Made by a program: the position numbers and the translations under genes. DNA of 10,444 nucleotides from Chloroflexota bacterium (lineage in GTDB: Bacteria > Chloroflexota > Chloroflexia > JAMDCE01): positions 1 to 10,444 of the forward strand of contig JAMDCE010000227.1 in assembly GCA_023489135.1 (NCBI GenBank), in the 5' to 3' direction. The notes under the pieces were generated by a model, which saw only the letters and a list, made by a program, of their open reading frames with translations, was not told where the DNA came from and ran no database searches. Of this stretch, positions 1 to 6,722 are shown piece after piece (position 1 is the stretch's first letter; every line of letters starts with the position of its first letter).

Positions 1-925
1 CGTCGGCGATTTTGAAAATGGGGGCGTTTCGATCCTTGTTAATGACGATTATGGCTTTCGAGTCTTTCATCCCGTTGGCAAACTGGGTCGCCCCGGAGAT
101 GCCAGCAGTTAGGATAAGGTTGGGGGCAACGGTCCGGCCGGTTTGGCCGATCTGGCGTTCAAAGGGGACCCAGCCCGCGTCGCGGGCAACTCGTGATCCG
201 CCCACCGAGCCGCCCAGCAATTCGGCCAGTTCCTCGATCAGACGATACTTCTCCAGCGATCCCACGCCACGGCCACCGGCGACGATGATCTCAGCCTCGG
301 TCAGATCCACCGTCTTCGGATCGGCTTTGCCAAAGCCGGTAACTTTGGTCCGGATCTCACCCAGGTCTTCGCCCACCTCAGCGCGGACGATCGCCGCCTT
401 GCGCGACGTATTGGCCTTGCCAAGACCCAGCACACCCGGTCTGACGGTGGCCATCTGGGGTCTGGCCGAATTGCAGGTGAAAGTGGTGTAGACTTTCCCG
501 CCGTGGGTGGGCTTGGTCATTAGCAGGGCGCCCTTCTCGCCAGCCTTTAGAATGGTGCACTCCGTCACCAAACCAGTCTTCAAACGAGTGGCGACGCGAG
601 GGGCCAAATCGCGGCCGACAGAGGTGGCGCCGATGATTACAGTGCTGGGTTGGTACTGAGTGATTAAGCCGGTGAGCGCGGAAGTAAACGCTTCAGTAGT
701 GTAGTTTTCCAGGAGAGGATGTTCGGCCACCAGGACTTTATCAGCTCCGTAGTGGGCCAGGGGAGGGGTCAGGTTCTCGACGCTGGAACCGAGAAGAACA
801 GCCCACAGTTCCTCCTTGAGCTCGTCAGCGAGCTTGCGCGCTTCGCCAACCAGCTCGAGAGAGACCTCCTGTAACTCGCCGTTGCGCTGCTCGGCCAGCA
901 CCCAGATGCCGCTAGCTGTTGACAT
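1..925 (-). CDS. etfA: Electron transfer flavoprotein subunit alpha (3' end beyond the window)
   Basis: ETF alpha is the FAD-carrying subunit of the soluble ETF heterodimer, which passes electrons between flavoprotein dehydrogenases and a quinone, ferredoxin or NAD partner. The 308 visible codons from ATG 925 are open to the window edge. Only a short C-terminal piece should be missing, since family members are about 310-330 residues. The N-terminal domain begins MSTASGIWVLAEQ. The C-terminal FAD domain is unmistakable: GGSVGGSRVARDAGW (238-252), QIGQTGRTVAPNL (258-270), GISGATQF (275-282), and MKDSKAIIVINKD (286-298) leading to APIF. A CAAGGAGGAG ribosome site precedes the ATG. It lies 91 bases after the flavoprotein gene ending at 1017, so a shared transcript is likely. 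No etfB precedes it here; the beta subunit must lie downstream of the window or elsewhere. There is no N-terminal ferredoxin domain. Confidence 0.97.
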   Translation of the reverse strand, partial: MSTASGIWVLAEQRNGELQEVSLELVGEARKLADELKEELWAVLLGSSVENLTPPLAHYGADKVLVAEHPLLENYTTEAFTSALTGLITQYQPSTVIIGATSVGRDLAPRVATRLKTGLVTECTILKAGEKGALLMTKPTHGGKVYTTFTCNSARPQMATVRPGVLGLGKANTSRKAAIVRAEVGEDLGEIRTKVTGFGKADPKTVDLTEAEIIVAGGRGVGSLEKYRLIEELAELLGGSVGGSRVARDAGWVPFERQIGQTGRTVAPNLILTAGISGATQFANGMKDSKAIIVINKDRNAPIFKIAD

Positions 926-952
926 TGCTCCTCCTTGAGCCAGTGACAAGGG

Positions 953-984
953 AAGGGGAGGGAGAAAGTCATCTCCCTCCCCTT
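953..984 (-). other. Intercistronic hairpin between flavoprotein gene and etfA
   Basis: A perfect 13-base-pair inverted repeat (arms 953-965 and 972-984, 6-base loop) sits between the stop of the upstream flavoprotein gene and the etfA ribosome site. In the transcript the left arm reads AAGGGGAGGGAGA. No U-run follows, so it is not a classical intrinsic terminator. It more likely stabilises or processes the mRNA, or adjusts etfA relative to the upstream gene. Flanking CAAGGG/CCCTTG and GTGA/TCAC segments could extend or rearrange the stem. A smaller CTCAC/GTGAG palindrome lies just before it. Confidence 0.6.
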
Positions 985-1016
985 GTTCTCACTCGTGAGT
1001 CACGCGCTCAGTATTC

Positions 1017-2966
1017 CTAGAGTTCGCGGCCGATCATCTCGGCTTCGAAGATGTCTTCCATCATCTTGCGCGGCGCTACGGCATCGCCAAGCAGAACGAC
1101 TTGCTTCGCCTTGCCCTTGATGCTCTCATAGAGGTCGGTGACCGACTTAGCGCGGGTGGCTACTACAACCGTGTCCACGCCCTCGATCTTCCGATCCGCT
1201 CCGCCGAATGGATTTCCCACGGTCACGGTGTTGCCGGAGACCTCCTTGACAGCGGTGAGCGAGCTCATCTGGGCACCCTTCTCCATGATTCGCGAGTAGT
1301 AGTGGAAGAGGTTGCCGAACTCCAGGTCGGACCCGACGAAGAATGACCCCGTTAGGATCTGAACGTTCTTGCCCTGATCGAGAAGCGTCTCGGCCGTCGA
1401 GGTGCCGCCCCAGTAGTTGTCATTGTCGACGATTACCACGTTCTGGCCGACCTCTTTTGAACCATTGAGCACGTCCTGGACAAGCACCACGTTGTCCTGA
1501 TCGGCGCCAGGGAACGACGCCCTCTGAGGCACGGCACCGGTGGCAACGACGACCACGTCCGGCTTGACCTGGTCCACCAACTGCGGGGTAACTTCTGTCC
1601 CCATGTGAATGTCGACGCCCAGCTTCTCCACCTGGCCCTTGAGCCAGCGAACGACGCCACCGAGCTCATCGCGGTTGGCCGCCTTCGTGGCGACGTTAAT
1701 CTGGCCGCCCAATTCGTTCTCTTTCTCGTAGAGGCTGACCTTGTGACCTCGGCGAGCGGCGATCTCAGCAAGTTTCAGGCCGGAAGGGCCTCCCCCAACC
1801 ACCATGATGTTCTTTTTGATGGCAGCAGGCTGCAGCGTGCCAATGCCAAGTTCCTTCTCTCGCCCCGCGGCCGGGTTCTGGACGCAGTGGATCGGCTTTT
1901 CCTTCAGGCAGCGGTAGATGCAGCCGTCGTTGCAGGCCACGCAGTTGCGGATGTCGTCGACGCGGCCTTCCTTGGCCTTGTTGACGAATTCGGGATCGCA
2001 GATAAGCTGCCGGGCCATACCGATCATATCGGCGAGACCCTCGGCCAGGATCTTCTCGGCCTGCACGGGGTCGTTGATCCGACCGAAAGCTATGACCGGG
2101 ATATCGATCACTTCCTTCAATGCCGCGCTCATATAGGTGGCGAACCCCAAAGGGATCGTCATCGGCGGAATCAGGAAGTGCAAACTGGCAAAAGTGCCGG
2201 CGTCAGTGCTGATATAGGTGAGTTTGCCGGTTTGAGCGAAGGCTTTGGCAAATTCAACACTCTCGTCCAGCGAGTATCCGCCCGGGAAGAACTCGTCGAG
2301 GCACAATCTCATACCCAAGGGAGCATCGGGGCCGATGGCCTGGCGAACGGCGTCGATAACTTCCATAACGATCCGCATGCGGTTCTCGCGGCTGCCGCCG
2401 TACTCATCCTCTCGCTTGTTGGTGTAGGTAGAGAGGAAAGTTCGAAGCAGGCCATCGTGAGCAACCTTCAACTCGATACCGTCCATTCCCGCGGCCATCT
2501 CGTTCTGAGCAGAGATGGCGAAGTGCTCCACGACTTCCTTGATCTCGTCCTTGGTCATCGGCTTGGTGATGACCCCGCAGACCGGATCGGGAATCTCTGA
2601 TGGTCCCCACAACAGTTGGGGAGCCCACTCGGTGGTGGTGTTGCCCCCGTGCGTGATCTGGGCGAAAATCTTTCCGCCGTTCTCGTGCACCTTGTCGGCG
2701 ATCTTTTTCAGACCAGGGATAGATTCTTTCTTCCAGGCGGCGACGCAGTTCACCCCCATGCGACCGCGGGGATGGACGCCCTGGCACTCCATAACTACCA
2801 GGCCGGTGCCACCTTTGGCGCGCTCTCCAAAGTAGTAGGCATGGGTTTCGCTGGGCAGCTCACCATCGGCGTAGAGGGTGAGATGGGGCAGAAAGACCAC
2901 TCGATTCTTGACGGTTACGTTGCCGAGCTGGATCGGCGACAGAAGAAACGGGAATTGTTCGGCCAT
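1017..2966 (-). CDS. FMN/[4Fe-4S]/FAD oxidoreductase, 2,4-dienoyl-CoA reductase / old yellow enzyme family (paralog 1)
   Basis: A 649-residue protein with the three-part layout of FadH and trimethylamine dehydrogenase. An FMN TIM barrel covers about residues 1-340. The Fe-S loop has C342-x2-C345-x3-C349-x11-C361, the same spacing as FadH. A Rossmann flavin domain starts at GGGPSG (391-396) and ends with GDAVAPR near 627-633. An in-frame TTG lies 18 bases upstream, but the AAAGGAG site falls within that extension, so ATG 2966 (MAEQF) is the start. The barrel active-site stretch reads KVAHDGLLRTFLS (168-180): one His is kept, while the usual Tyr is Gly and the first His is Lys. The second nucleotide-binding segment, VVIVDNDNYWGG (510-521), lacks a GxGxxG motif, so direct NAD(P)H use is uncertain. 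It has its own predicted promoter and is followed by etfA, which suggests ETF as partner. The substrate is unknown; FadH activity should not be assumed. Confidence 0.93.
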   Translation of the reverse strand: MAEQFPFLLSPIQLGNVTVKNRVVFLPHLTLYADGELPSETHAYYFGERAKGGTGLVVMECQGVHPRGRMGVNCVAAWKKESIPGLKKIADKVHENGGKIFAQITHGGNTTTEWAPQLLWGPSEIPDPVCGVITKPMTKDEIKEVVEHFAISAQNEMAAGMDGIELKVAHDGLLRTFLSTYTNKREDEYGGSRENRMRIVMEVIDAVRQAIGPDAPLGMRLCLDEFFPGGYSLDESVEFAKAFAQTGKLTYISTDAGTFASLHFLIPPMTIPLGFATYMSAALKEVIDIPVIAFGRINDPVQAEKILAEGLADMIGMARQLICDPEFVNKAKEGRVDDIRNCVACNDGCIYRCLKEKPIHCVQNPAAGREKELGIGTLQPAAIKKNIMVVGGGPSGLKLAEIAARRGHKVSLYEKENELGGQINVATKAANRDELGGVVRWLKGQVEKLGVDIHMGTEVTPQLVDQVKPDVVVVATGAVPQRASFPGADQDNVVLVQDVLNGSKEVGQNVVIVDNDNYWGGTSTAETLLDQGKNVQILTGSFFVGSDLEFGNLFHYYSRIMEKGAQMSSLTAVKEVSGNTVTVGNPFGGADRKIEGVDTVVVATRAKSVTDLYESIKGKAKQVVLLGDAVAPRKMMEDIFEAEMIGREL

Positions 2967-2973
2967 TTCCTGA

Positions 2974-3074
2974 TCTCCTTTCAAGCTTCAGTATTAGAAA
3001 ATTACTTGGCAGCTTTGTCGGTTTCGACTGACGCCTATGGCAGTCTCCTTTCTAGCTTCATCCAAGGAGAAGCT
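2974..3074 (-). promoter_or_regulatory. mRNA leader with duplicated ribosome-site segment and complementary blocks
   Basis: The leader of the 649-residue flavoprotein gene contains two 17-base direct repeats, 2974-2990 and 3044-3060, differing at one base. In the transcript each reads TGAAGCTNGAAAGGAGA. The one nearer the gene holds the real Shine-Dalgarno for ATG 2966. The farther copy has no ATG after it; an ATA stands at the equivalent position. Immediately upstream in the RNA, AGCTTC overlaps TCTCCTT (plus-strand 3064-3074). AGCTTC can pair with GAAGCT, or TCTCCTT with AAGGAGA, of either copy, so alternative structures that hide or expose a ribosome site are possible. Repeats and complementarity are seen; a regulatory role is inferred. 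Confidence 0.4.
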
Positions 3075-3087
3075 CGTCGGAAGTCTG

Positions 3088-3100
3088 TATGTCAGACATA
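3088..3100. promoter_or_regulatory. Candidate operator palindrome downstream of the promoter
   Basis: A perfect 6-1-6 inverted repeat, TATGTC-A-GACATA, is centred about 21 bases after the predicted transcription start. Looser flanking arms CTGTAT (3085-3090) and ATACAG (3111-3116) are also complementary. The GT-N3-AC core resembles sites bound by GntR/FadR-type repressors, but that is only a resemblance. Position and symmetry suit a repressor of the flavoprotein-etfA transcript. No regulator gene lies in the window. Confidence 0.4.
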
Positions 3101-3121
3101 ATGTGCGGAAATACAGAAATT

Positions 3122-3151
3122 ATCCTATCACACGCCTAAGAACACTGTCAA
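3122..3151 (-). promoter_or_regulatory. Predicted sigma70-type promoter for the flavoprotein-etfA unit
   Basis: On the minus strand a perfect TTGACA -35 hexamer (3146-3151) is followed after 18 bases by TAGGAT (3122-3127), a 4/6 match to TATAAT. The surroundings are AT-rich compared with the flanking genes. Transcription would start near 3115, leaving a leader of about 150 bases before ATG 2966. This is the best promoter-like sequence in the window and implies that the last two genes can be expressed separately from the upstream ones. Confidence 0.55.
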
Positions 3152-3175
3152 TGATTTTCGTCGGGGCGGCGCGTT

Positions 3176-3189
3176 GGGCAATATTGCCC
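3176..3189. promoter_or_regulatory. 14-base perfect palindrome upstream of the promoter
   Basis: GGGCAATATTGCCC is fully self-complementary and centred roughly 67 bases upstream of the predicted start at 3115, a distance typical of upstream activator sites. With no loop it is a poor terminator stem and no T-run follows on either strand. The protein that would bind is unknown. Confidence 0.35.
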
Positions 3190-3207
3190 GCTTGAAGTCT
3201 TGGTAGC

Positions 3208-3306
3208 GGCGAAGCGCCCGCAGCAACTTGGAGTGGTTTCATCCCCATTGCCAATCTCCACCAAACCTGCAGGAATTTACTTCAAGATTTTGGCGGGTGC
3301 TTCGCC
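3208..3306. repeat. Spaced inverted repeat 3' of the second flavoprotein gene
   Basis: GGCGAAGCGCCCGC (3208-3221) recurs inverted at 3293-3306 with one difference (13 of 14 positions), 71 bases apart. The right copy starts 8 bases after the TAG stop of the gene ending at 3314. It also holds a small GGCG/CGCC hairpin followed by AAAATCTT on the minus strand, a weak terminator candidate. I see no coding sequence between 2967 and 3313. Confidence 0.3.
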
Positions 3307-3313
3307 CCTACGG

Positions 3314-5278
3314 CTATATCTGTCGGCCGACCAGAATGCCATCGAGGATGGCGTTGTCGGCCCGGCGAGGGGCGACGCAATCTCCCACTCGATGCAGTTC
3401 TTTTACCTTGCCCTTGAGGGCGAAGTAAAGATCCTCATTGGCTTTGTAGCCTGTAGCCAGAATGACGGTGTCGACTCCCTCGATCTTCCGTTCTTTTCCA
3501 GACCACACGTTGGCTACCGTCACGGTGTTGCCATCGATGGACTTCAAGGACTCGTTCGGGCTGACCACTACGTCACGGCTGTAAAGGTTGGGGAAAAGCA
3601 CCAATTGGCTGGGGATGTCCAGGGCGCCACCCATATTCGCTCCGGGCACGACGACCTCCACCTGTTTGCCCTGTTCGGCTAGCATCTCGATCACGCCGGT
3701 CGACTGCCAGAATCCCTCTGCGTCGATCACCACGACCTTGTTGCCGGCCTGACCTTTGCCTTGGAGGAGTTCCCACACGGTGAGAACGTTATCCTGGTCT
3801 ACGCCGGGCACCGCAGGCATTCGCGGAACGCTTCCCGTCGCCACGACCACGGCGTCGGGGTTCTGCTTGATGACCTCGTCGGCGCTAACCTCTTTGCCTA
3901 GCACTTGCTTGACGCCTAATTTGTCCAGTTCTCGCTGGATGTAGCGAATGGTTCCGCCAAAATATTGAAGTTTCGGCACCTTGAGAGCCAGGTTGAACTG
4001 GCCTCCCAGAGTCTCGCCCTTGTCGTAGATGGTCACCTGGTGTCCGCGAGTCGCCGCGATCTCGGCCGCCTTCATTCCTCCGGGTCCACCACCGACCACC
4101 AAAACGTTCTTCTTGGTGGTAGCAGGCTTAAGCGTATCGTCGGCCAGCTCTTTCTCGCGGCCGGACGAGGGGTTCTGCATACAGGTGATTGGCTTACCAA
4201 GGAAGACCCGATAGTAGCAACCCTGGTTGCAGCCGACGCAGTTCCTGATATCGTCGATTCGTCCTTCTTTAGCCTTGTTGGGCAAGTGCGGGTCGCATAT
4301 TAGCGCTCTCGCCATACCGATGAGGTCGGCCTGGCCCTCGGCCAAAGCCTTTTCCGACTGGACGGGATCGTTGATGCGGCCGAAGGCGATAACGGGGAGG
4401 TCGACGGCCTCTTTGAGGGCTGCGGTGGAGTAAAGGGCAAATCCAAGCGGCAGAGCCATTGAAGGCGTGACCATGTGGCAACTAACGAAGACGCCCATGT
4501 CACCATTGATGTAATCGACGACGCCTGTCCCGACGATGGCCTTGGCGAATTCCATGGCCTCGTCCAAACCGTAACCACCGGGGATGAACTCGTCCAAACA
4601 GAGCCGGACGCCAAAGGTGTAATCGTCTCCCACGGCCGCGCGGACGGCCTTGATGGTCTCGCGGACAAAGCGAGTGCGGTTCTCCACGCTGCCGCCCCAC
4701 TGGTCCGTTCTCTGGTTATAGTAGGGAGAGAGGAACTGGCGCAGGAGGCCATCGTGAGCGCACTTGATTTCCACGCCGTCCATACCGCCCTCGCGGCTGT
4801 TCTTGGCCGCCTTGGCGTAGAGCCCGATGATCTCCCAGATCTCCTCTTCCTCCAGTATCTTGGGAATTTCGCCGATAATGCCATCGGGCACGTCGGATGG
4901 AGCCAGAATGGGTTTCCATTCGTTCAAGTCCAAAGTCGAGCCGGAAGGGGACTGATTTCCATAATGGGTGATCTGAGTGAAGATTTTGCCACCGTAGCCA
5001 TGGACCCTTTCGGCCACCTTGCGATAGCCGGGGATAACTCTCTCGTCGTTGGCATAAATCTCAGCCCCGAAAGTGCTACCCTCCTGAACCGACTGGCACC
5101 CGTAGATGCATAGGGCCGCGCCGCCCTTGGCCCTCTCTCCGTAGTAATACTCGTCCCGTTCCACCGGCATGTGATTCTCGGCGTAGAGGGGCAGGTGGGG
5201 CAGGAAGACGATCCTATTCCTCAGGTTGATTTTGCCCAACTGAAAAGGACTGAACAGATACTCGAACTGACTTGCCAT
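3314..5278 (-). CDS. FMN/[4Fe-4S]/FAD oxidoreductase, 2,4-dienoyl-CoA reductase / old yellow enzyme family (paralog 2)
   Basis: A 654-residue paralog of the flavoprotein encoded at 1017-2966, alike along its whole length. The barrel starts FEYLFSPFQLGKINLRNR. The Fe-S cysteines are C347-x2-C350-x3-C354-x11-C366. The flavin Rossmann motif is GGGPGG (396-401), and the end is VGDCVAPRR (631-639). An upstream extension of 19 codons is open, but AAAGGAGAG immediately before ATG 5278 fixes the start at MASQF. The active-site segment KCAHDGLLRQFLSP (172-185) shares the unusual AHDGLLR of its paralog, again without the family Tyr. The second dinucleotide segment, VVVIDAEGFWQS (515-526), also lacks GxGxxG, much as in trimethylamine dehydrogenase, whose equivalent domain does not use NADH and which reduces ETF. 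It sits 93 bases after the cupin gene. Either a second substrate specificity or a partner in a heteromer is possible. Confidence 0.93.
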   Translation of the reverse strand: MASQFEYLFSPFQLGKINLRNRIVFLPHLPLYAENHMPVERDEYYYGERAKGGAALCIYGCQSVQEGSTFGAEIYANDERVIPGYRKVAERVHGYGGKIFTQITHYGNQSPSGSTLDLNEWKPILAPSDVPDGIIGEIPKILEEEEIWEIIGLYAKAAKNSREGGMDGVEIKCAHDGLLRQFLSPYYNQRTDQWGGSVENRTRFVRETIKAVRAAVGDDYTFGVRLCLDEFIPGGYGLDEAMEFAKAIVGTGVVDYINGDMGVFVSCHMVTPSMALPLGFALYSTAALKEAVDLPVIAFGRINDPVQSEKALAEGQADLIGMARALICDPHLPNKAKEGRIDDIRNCVGCNQGCYYRVFLGKPITCMQNPSSGREKELADDTLKPATTKKNVLVVGGGPGGMKAAEIAATRGHQVTIYDKGETLGGQFNLALKVPKLQYFGGTIRYIQRELDKLGVKQVLGKEVSADEVIKQNPDAVVVATGSVPRMPAVPGVDQDNVLTVWELLQGKGQAGNKVVVIDAEGFWQSTGVIEMLAEQGKQVEVVVPGANMGGALDIPSQLVLFPNLYSRDVVVSPNESLKSIDGNTVTVANVWSGKERKIEGVDTVILATGYKANEDLYFALKGKVKELHRVGDCVAPRRADNAILDGILVGRQI

Positions 5279-5371
5279 CTTGCGCTCTCCTTTCGATGAT
5301 CGATGACATGCGGCGCCGAAGCTCGCAAGCGCCAACAGCTACAGTGACCGCTCCCTTCGAGTTCTATGGTC

Positions 5372-5728
5372 TTACCAATCCGCCAAGGGTGGCGAATACA
5401 TTACCAGACACTTGAGAGGGGTATCGCTTATAGTGACCAGCCGGTGAGGTACATTCTTAGGAAGATGAATCATGGTGTTTGGCCCGACCTCTTGTTGCTG
5501 ATCTTCGATCTCGAGGCGACCCAGGCCCTCGAGGATGAAAATAGCCTGCTCGCTGCCGGCGTGGGAGTGCTCCTCGGCTTCGCCTCCCTTTTGGACAACC
5601 CCCATCACCACTTCGAAGTTCTCGGCCCCCAGCACGCCTTTGCCGAGAAGCCGGCGATTCACTGTTCCGACATGTTTCGGAGGCGAATAAGTCTCGACCT
5701 CATCGACCTGAACGACGTAGCGTTTCAT
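5372..5728 (-). CDS. Small single-domain cupin protein
   Basis: A 118-residue protein that is essentially one beta-barrel cupin_2 domain. Motif 1 contains H54-S-H56-x3-E60 followed by G68. Motif 2 contains P90-x-N92-x2-H95. These give the usual three-His, one-Glu metal site, so it probably binds a divalent metal. ATG 5728 starts one base after the TAA of the HMG-CoA lyase-like gene, and its GAGGAAAAGAG ribosome site lies inside that gene, so the two are translationally coupled. Small cupins of this kind can be isomerases, decarboxylases, dioxygenases or ligand sensors; nothing here decides between them. The coupling suggests action on the same intermediate as the lyase. Confidence 0.85.
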   Translation of the reverse strand: MKRYVVQVDEVETYSPPKHVGTVNRRLLGKGVLGAENFEVVMGVVQKGGEAEEHSHAGSEQAIFILEGLGRLEIEDQQQEVGPNTMIHLPKNVPHRLVTISDTPLKCLVMYSPPLADW

Positions 5729-5729
5729 C

Positions 5730-6659
5730 TTAGCTCTTTTCCTCTGGGATTCGGACCAGGTCGCATCTCTTGCCCGCCTTCATCACCTGGCCGGGCAATT
5801 CTCGACCAATCATCTCCTGAGCGAGTTTAGCGCAGGCGATCATTTTGTCCATATCTATACCGGTTTCGATACCCATTTCGTGGAACATATGAACCATGTC
5901 TTCTGTCGGAATGTTGCCGGTGGCACCGGGGGCGTAAGGGCAACCGCCCAACCCGCCGATGGATCCATCGTACAAGTCTACTCCCTCCTGCAACCCGGCC
6001 AGGACGTTGGCCAGGCCGGCTCCTCTGGTATTGTGGAAGTGCAGGCCCAGCCGGACGTTGGGCACTTTAGCCAGAAAGTTGCTGGCCATTGAGGCCACCT
6101 GGACGGGATTCCCCATCCCCGTTGTGTCTCCCAGGCTAACTTCCATCGCGCCCAGATCCCGCAGGGACCGGCCTATGCCGATGACCTTGTCTTCGGGAAC
6201 ATCGCCCTCATAAGGGCAGCCGAAGGAAGTGACAATGTATCCTCGCAAACGCCTCCCGGCATCTCGGGCCAACTGGGCAATGGGCTCGAAACCTCGGAGG
6301 GAGTCGGCGATGCTCATCCTCACGTTTTGCTGGTTGTGAGTCTCGCTGGCCGAAACGAAGACCGAGATCTCATCGACCCCCGCACCGAGGGCGCGTTGTG
6401 CGCCCACAGGATTGGGAACAATAGCGTCGTAGATGATTCCTGGGCGTCGAGTAATCGCGGCCATGACGTCGGCCGAGTCTCGCATCTGGGGAATGGCCTT
6501 GGGGTGGACGAAAGCGGTAGCTTCTATCCGCGACAGACCTGTCTGAGAAAGGGCATTGATGAGTTCGATCTTGCGATCGGTCTCGACCCAGGTCTTCTCG
6601 GCCTGAAGGCCGTCACGAGGTCCCACTTCGACCACAGTCACTTTCGTGGGTAGCTTCAT
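5730..6659 (-). CDS. Hydroxymethylglutaryl-CoA lyase-like DRE-TIM metallolyase
   Basis: A 309-residue single-domain TIM-barrel lyase, the normal length for bacterial HMG-CoA lyases, which split a 3-hydroxy-3-methylacyl-CoA into acetyl-CoA and a keto product. Visible signatures are VGPRDGLQ (12-19, catalytic Arg15 and metal ligand Asp16), SVFVSASETHNQQN, SFGCPYEGDV, the metal-binding H207-x-H209, and GLGGCPYAPGATGN with catalytic Cys240 and Asn249. The spacing His207-Cys240-Asn249 equals that of human HMGCL (233-266-275). One difference is HFHNTRG where the family usually has H-x-HDTYG, placing Asn and Arg in the substrate region. It may therefore cleave a related 3-hydroxyacyl-CoA rather than HMG-CoA itself. 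An AAAGGAG site precedes ATG 6659; the cupin gene follows at once. Confidence 0.9.
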   Translation of the reverse strand: MKLPTKVTVVEVGPRDGLQAEKTWVETDRKIELINALSQTGLSRIEATAFVHPKAIPQMRDSADVMAAITRRPGIIYDAIVPNPVGAQRALGAGVDEISVFVSASETHNQQNVRMSIADSLRGFEPIAQLARDAGRRLRGYIVTSFGCPYEGDVPEDKVIGIGRSLRDLGAMEVSLGDTTGMGNPVQVASMASNFLAKVPNVRLGLHFHNTRGAGLANVLAGLQEGVDLYDGSIGGLGGCPYAPGATGNIPTEDMVHMFHEMGIETGIDMDKMIACAKLAQEMIGRELPGQVMKAGKRCDLVRIPEEKS

Positions 6660-6681
6660 CGCTAGCTCCTTTCTGTCAAGA

Positions 6682-6712
6682 GGGCCCAGGGGTTAATGCG
6701 ACCCCTGGGCCC
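6682..6712 (-). other. Strong intercistronic hairpin between TPP enzyme and lyase genes
   Basis: A perfect 12-base-pair stem (arms 6682-6693 and 6701-6712, 7-base loop) fills most of the 63-base gap between the TPP-enzyme stop and the lyase start. In the transcript the left arm is GGGCCCAGGGGT. The sequence after the stem is TCTTGACAG, not a U-tract, so full Rho-independent termination is doubtful. Partial termination or 3'-end protection of the upstream message is plausible. Confidence 0.6.
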
Positions 6713-6722
6713 CAATCGCTCC

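Noticed and set aside
12..491. 159-codon plus-strand frame at the left edge
   Set aside because: It is antisense to the conserved FAD domain of etfA.
1605..2600. 331-codon plus-strand open frame opposite the 649-residue flavoprotein gene
   Set aside because: It is a GC-driven antisense shadow: no recognisable domain, and the opposite frame has intact catalytic motifs.
2967..2984. TTG start adding six residues to the first flavoprotein
   Set aside because: The ribosome site AAAGGAG lies inside this extension; ATG 2966 has correct spacing.
3176..3189. Intrinsic terminator for the gene ending at 3314
   Set aside because: The palindrome has no loop and no T-run follows; it is also about 125 bases past the stop.
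4300..4884. 194-codon minus-strand frame inside the second flavoprotein gene
   Set aside because: It is a frame-shifted reading of the real gene with Arg/Ser-rich low-complexity sequence.
5279..5335. Upstream start adding 19 residues to the second flavoprotein
   Set aside because: The extension contains the AAAGGAG site and does not resemble family N-termini; homology begins at MASQF.
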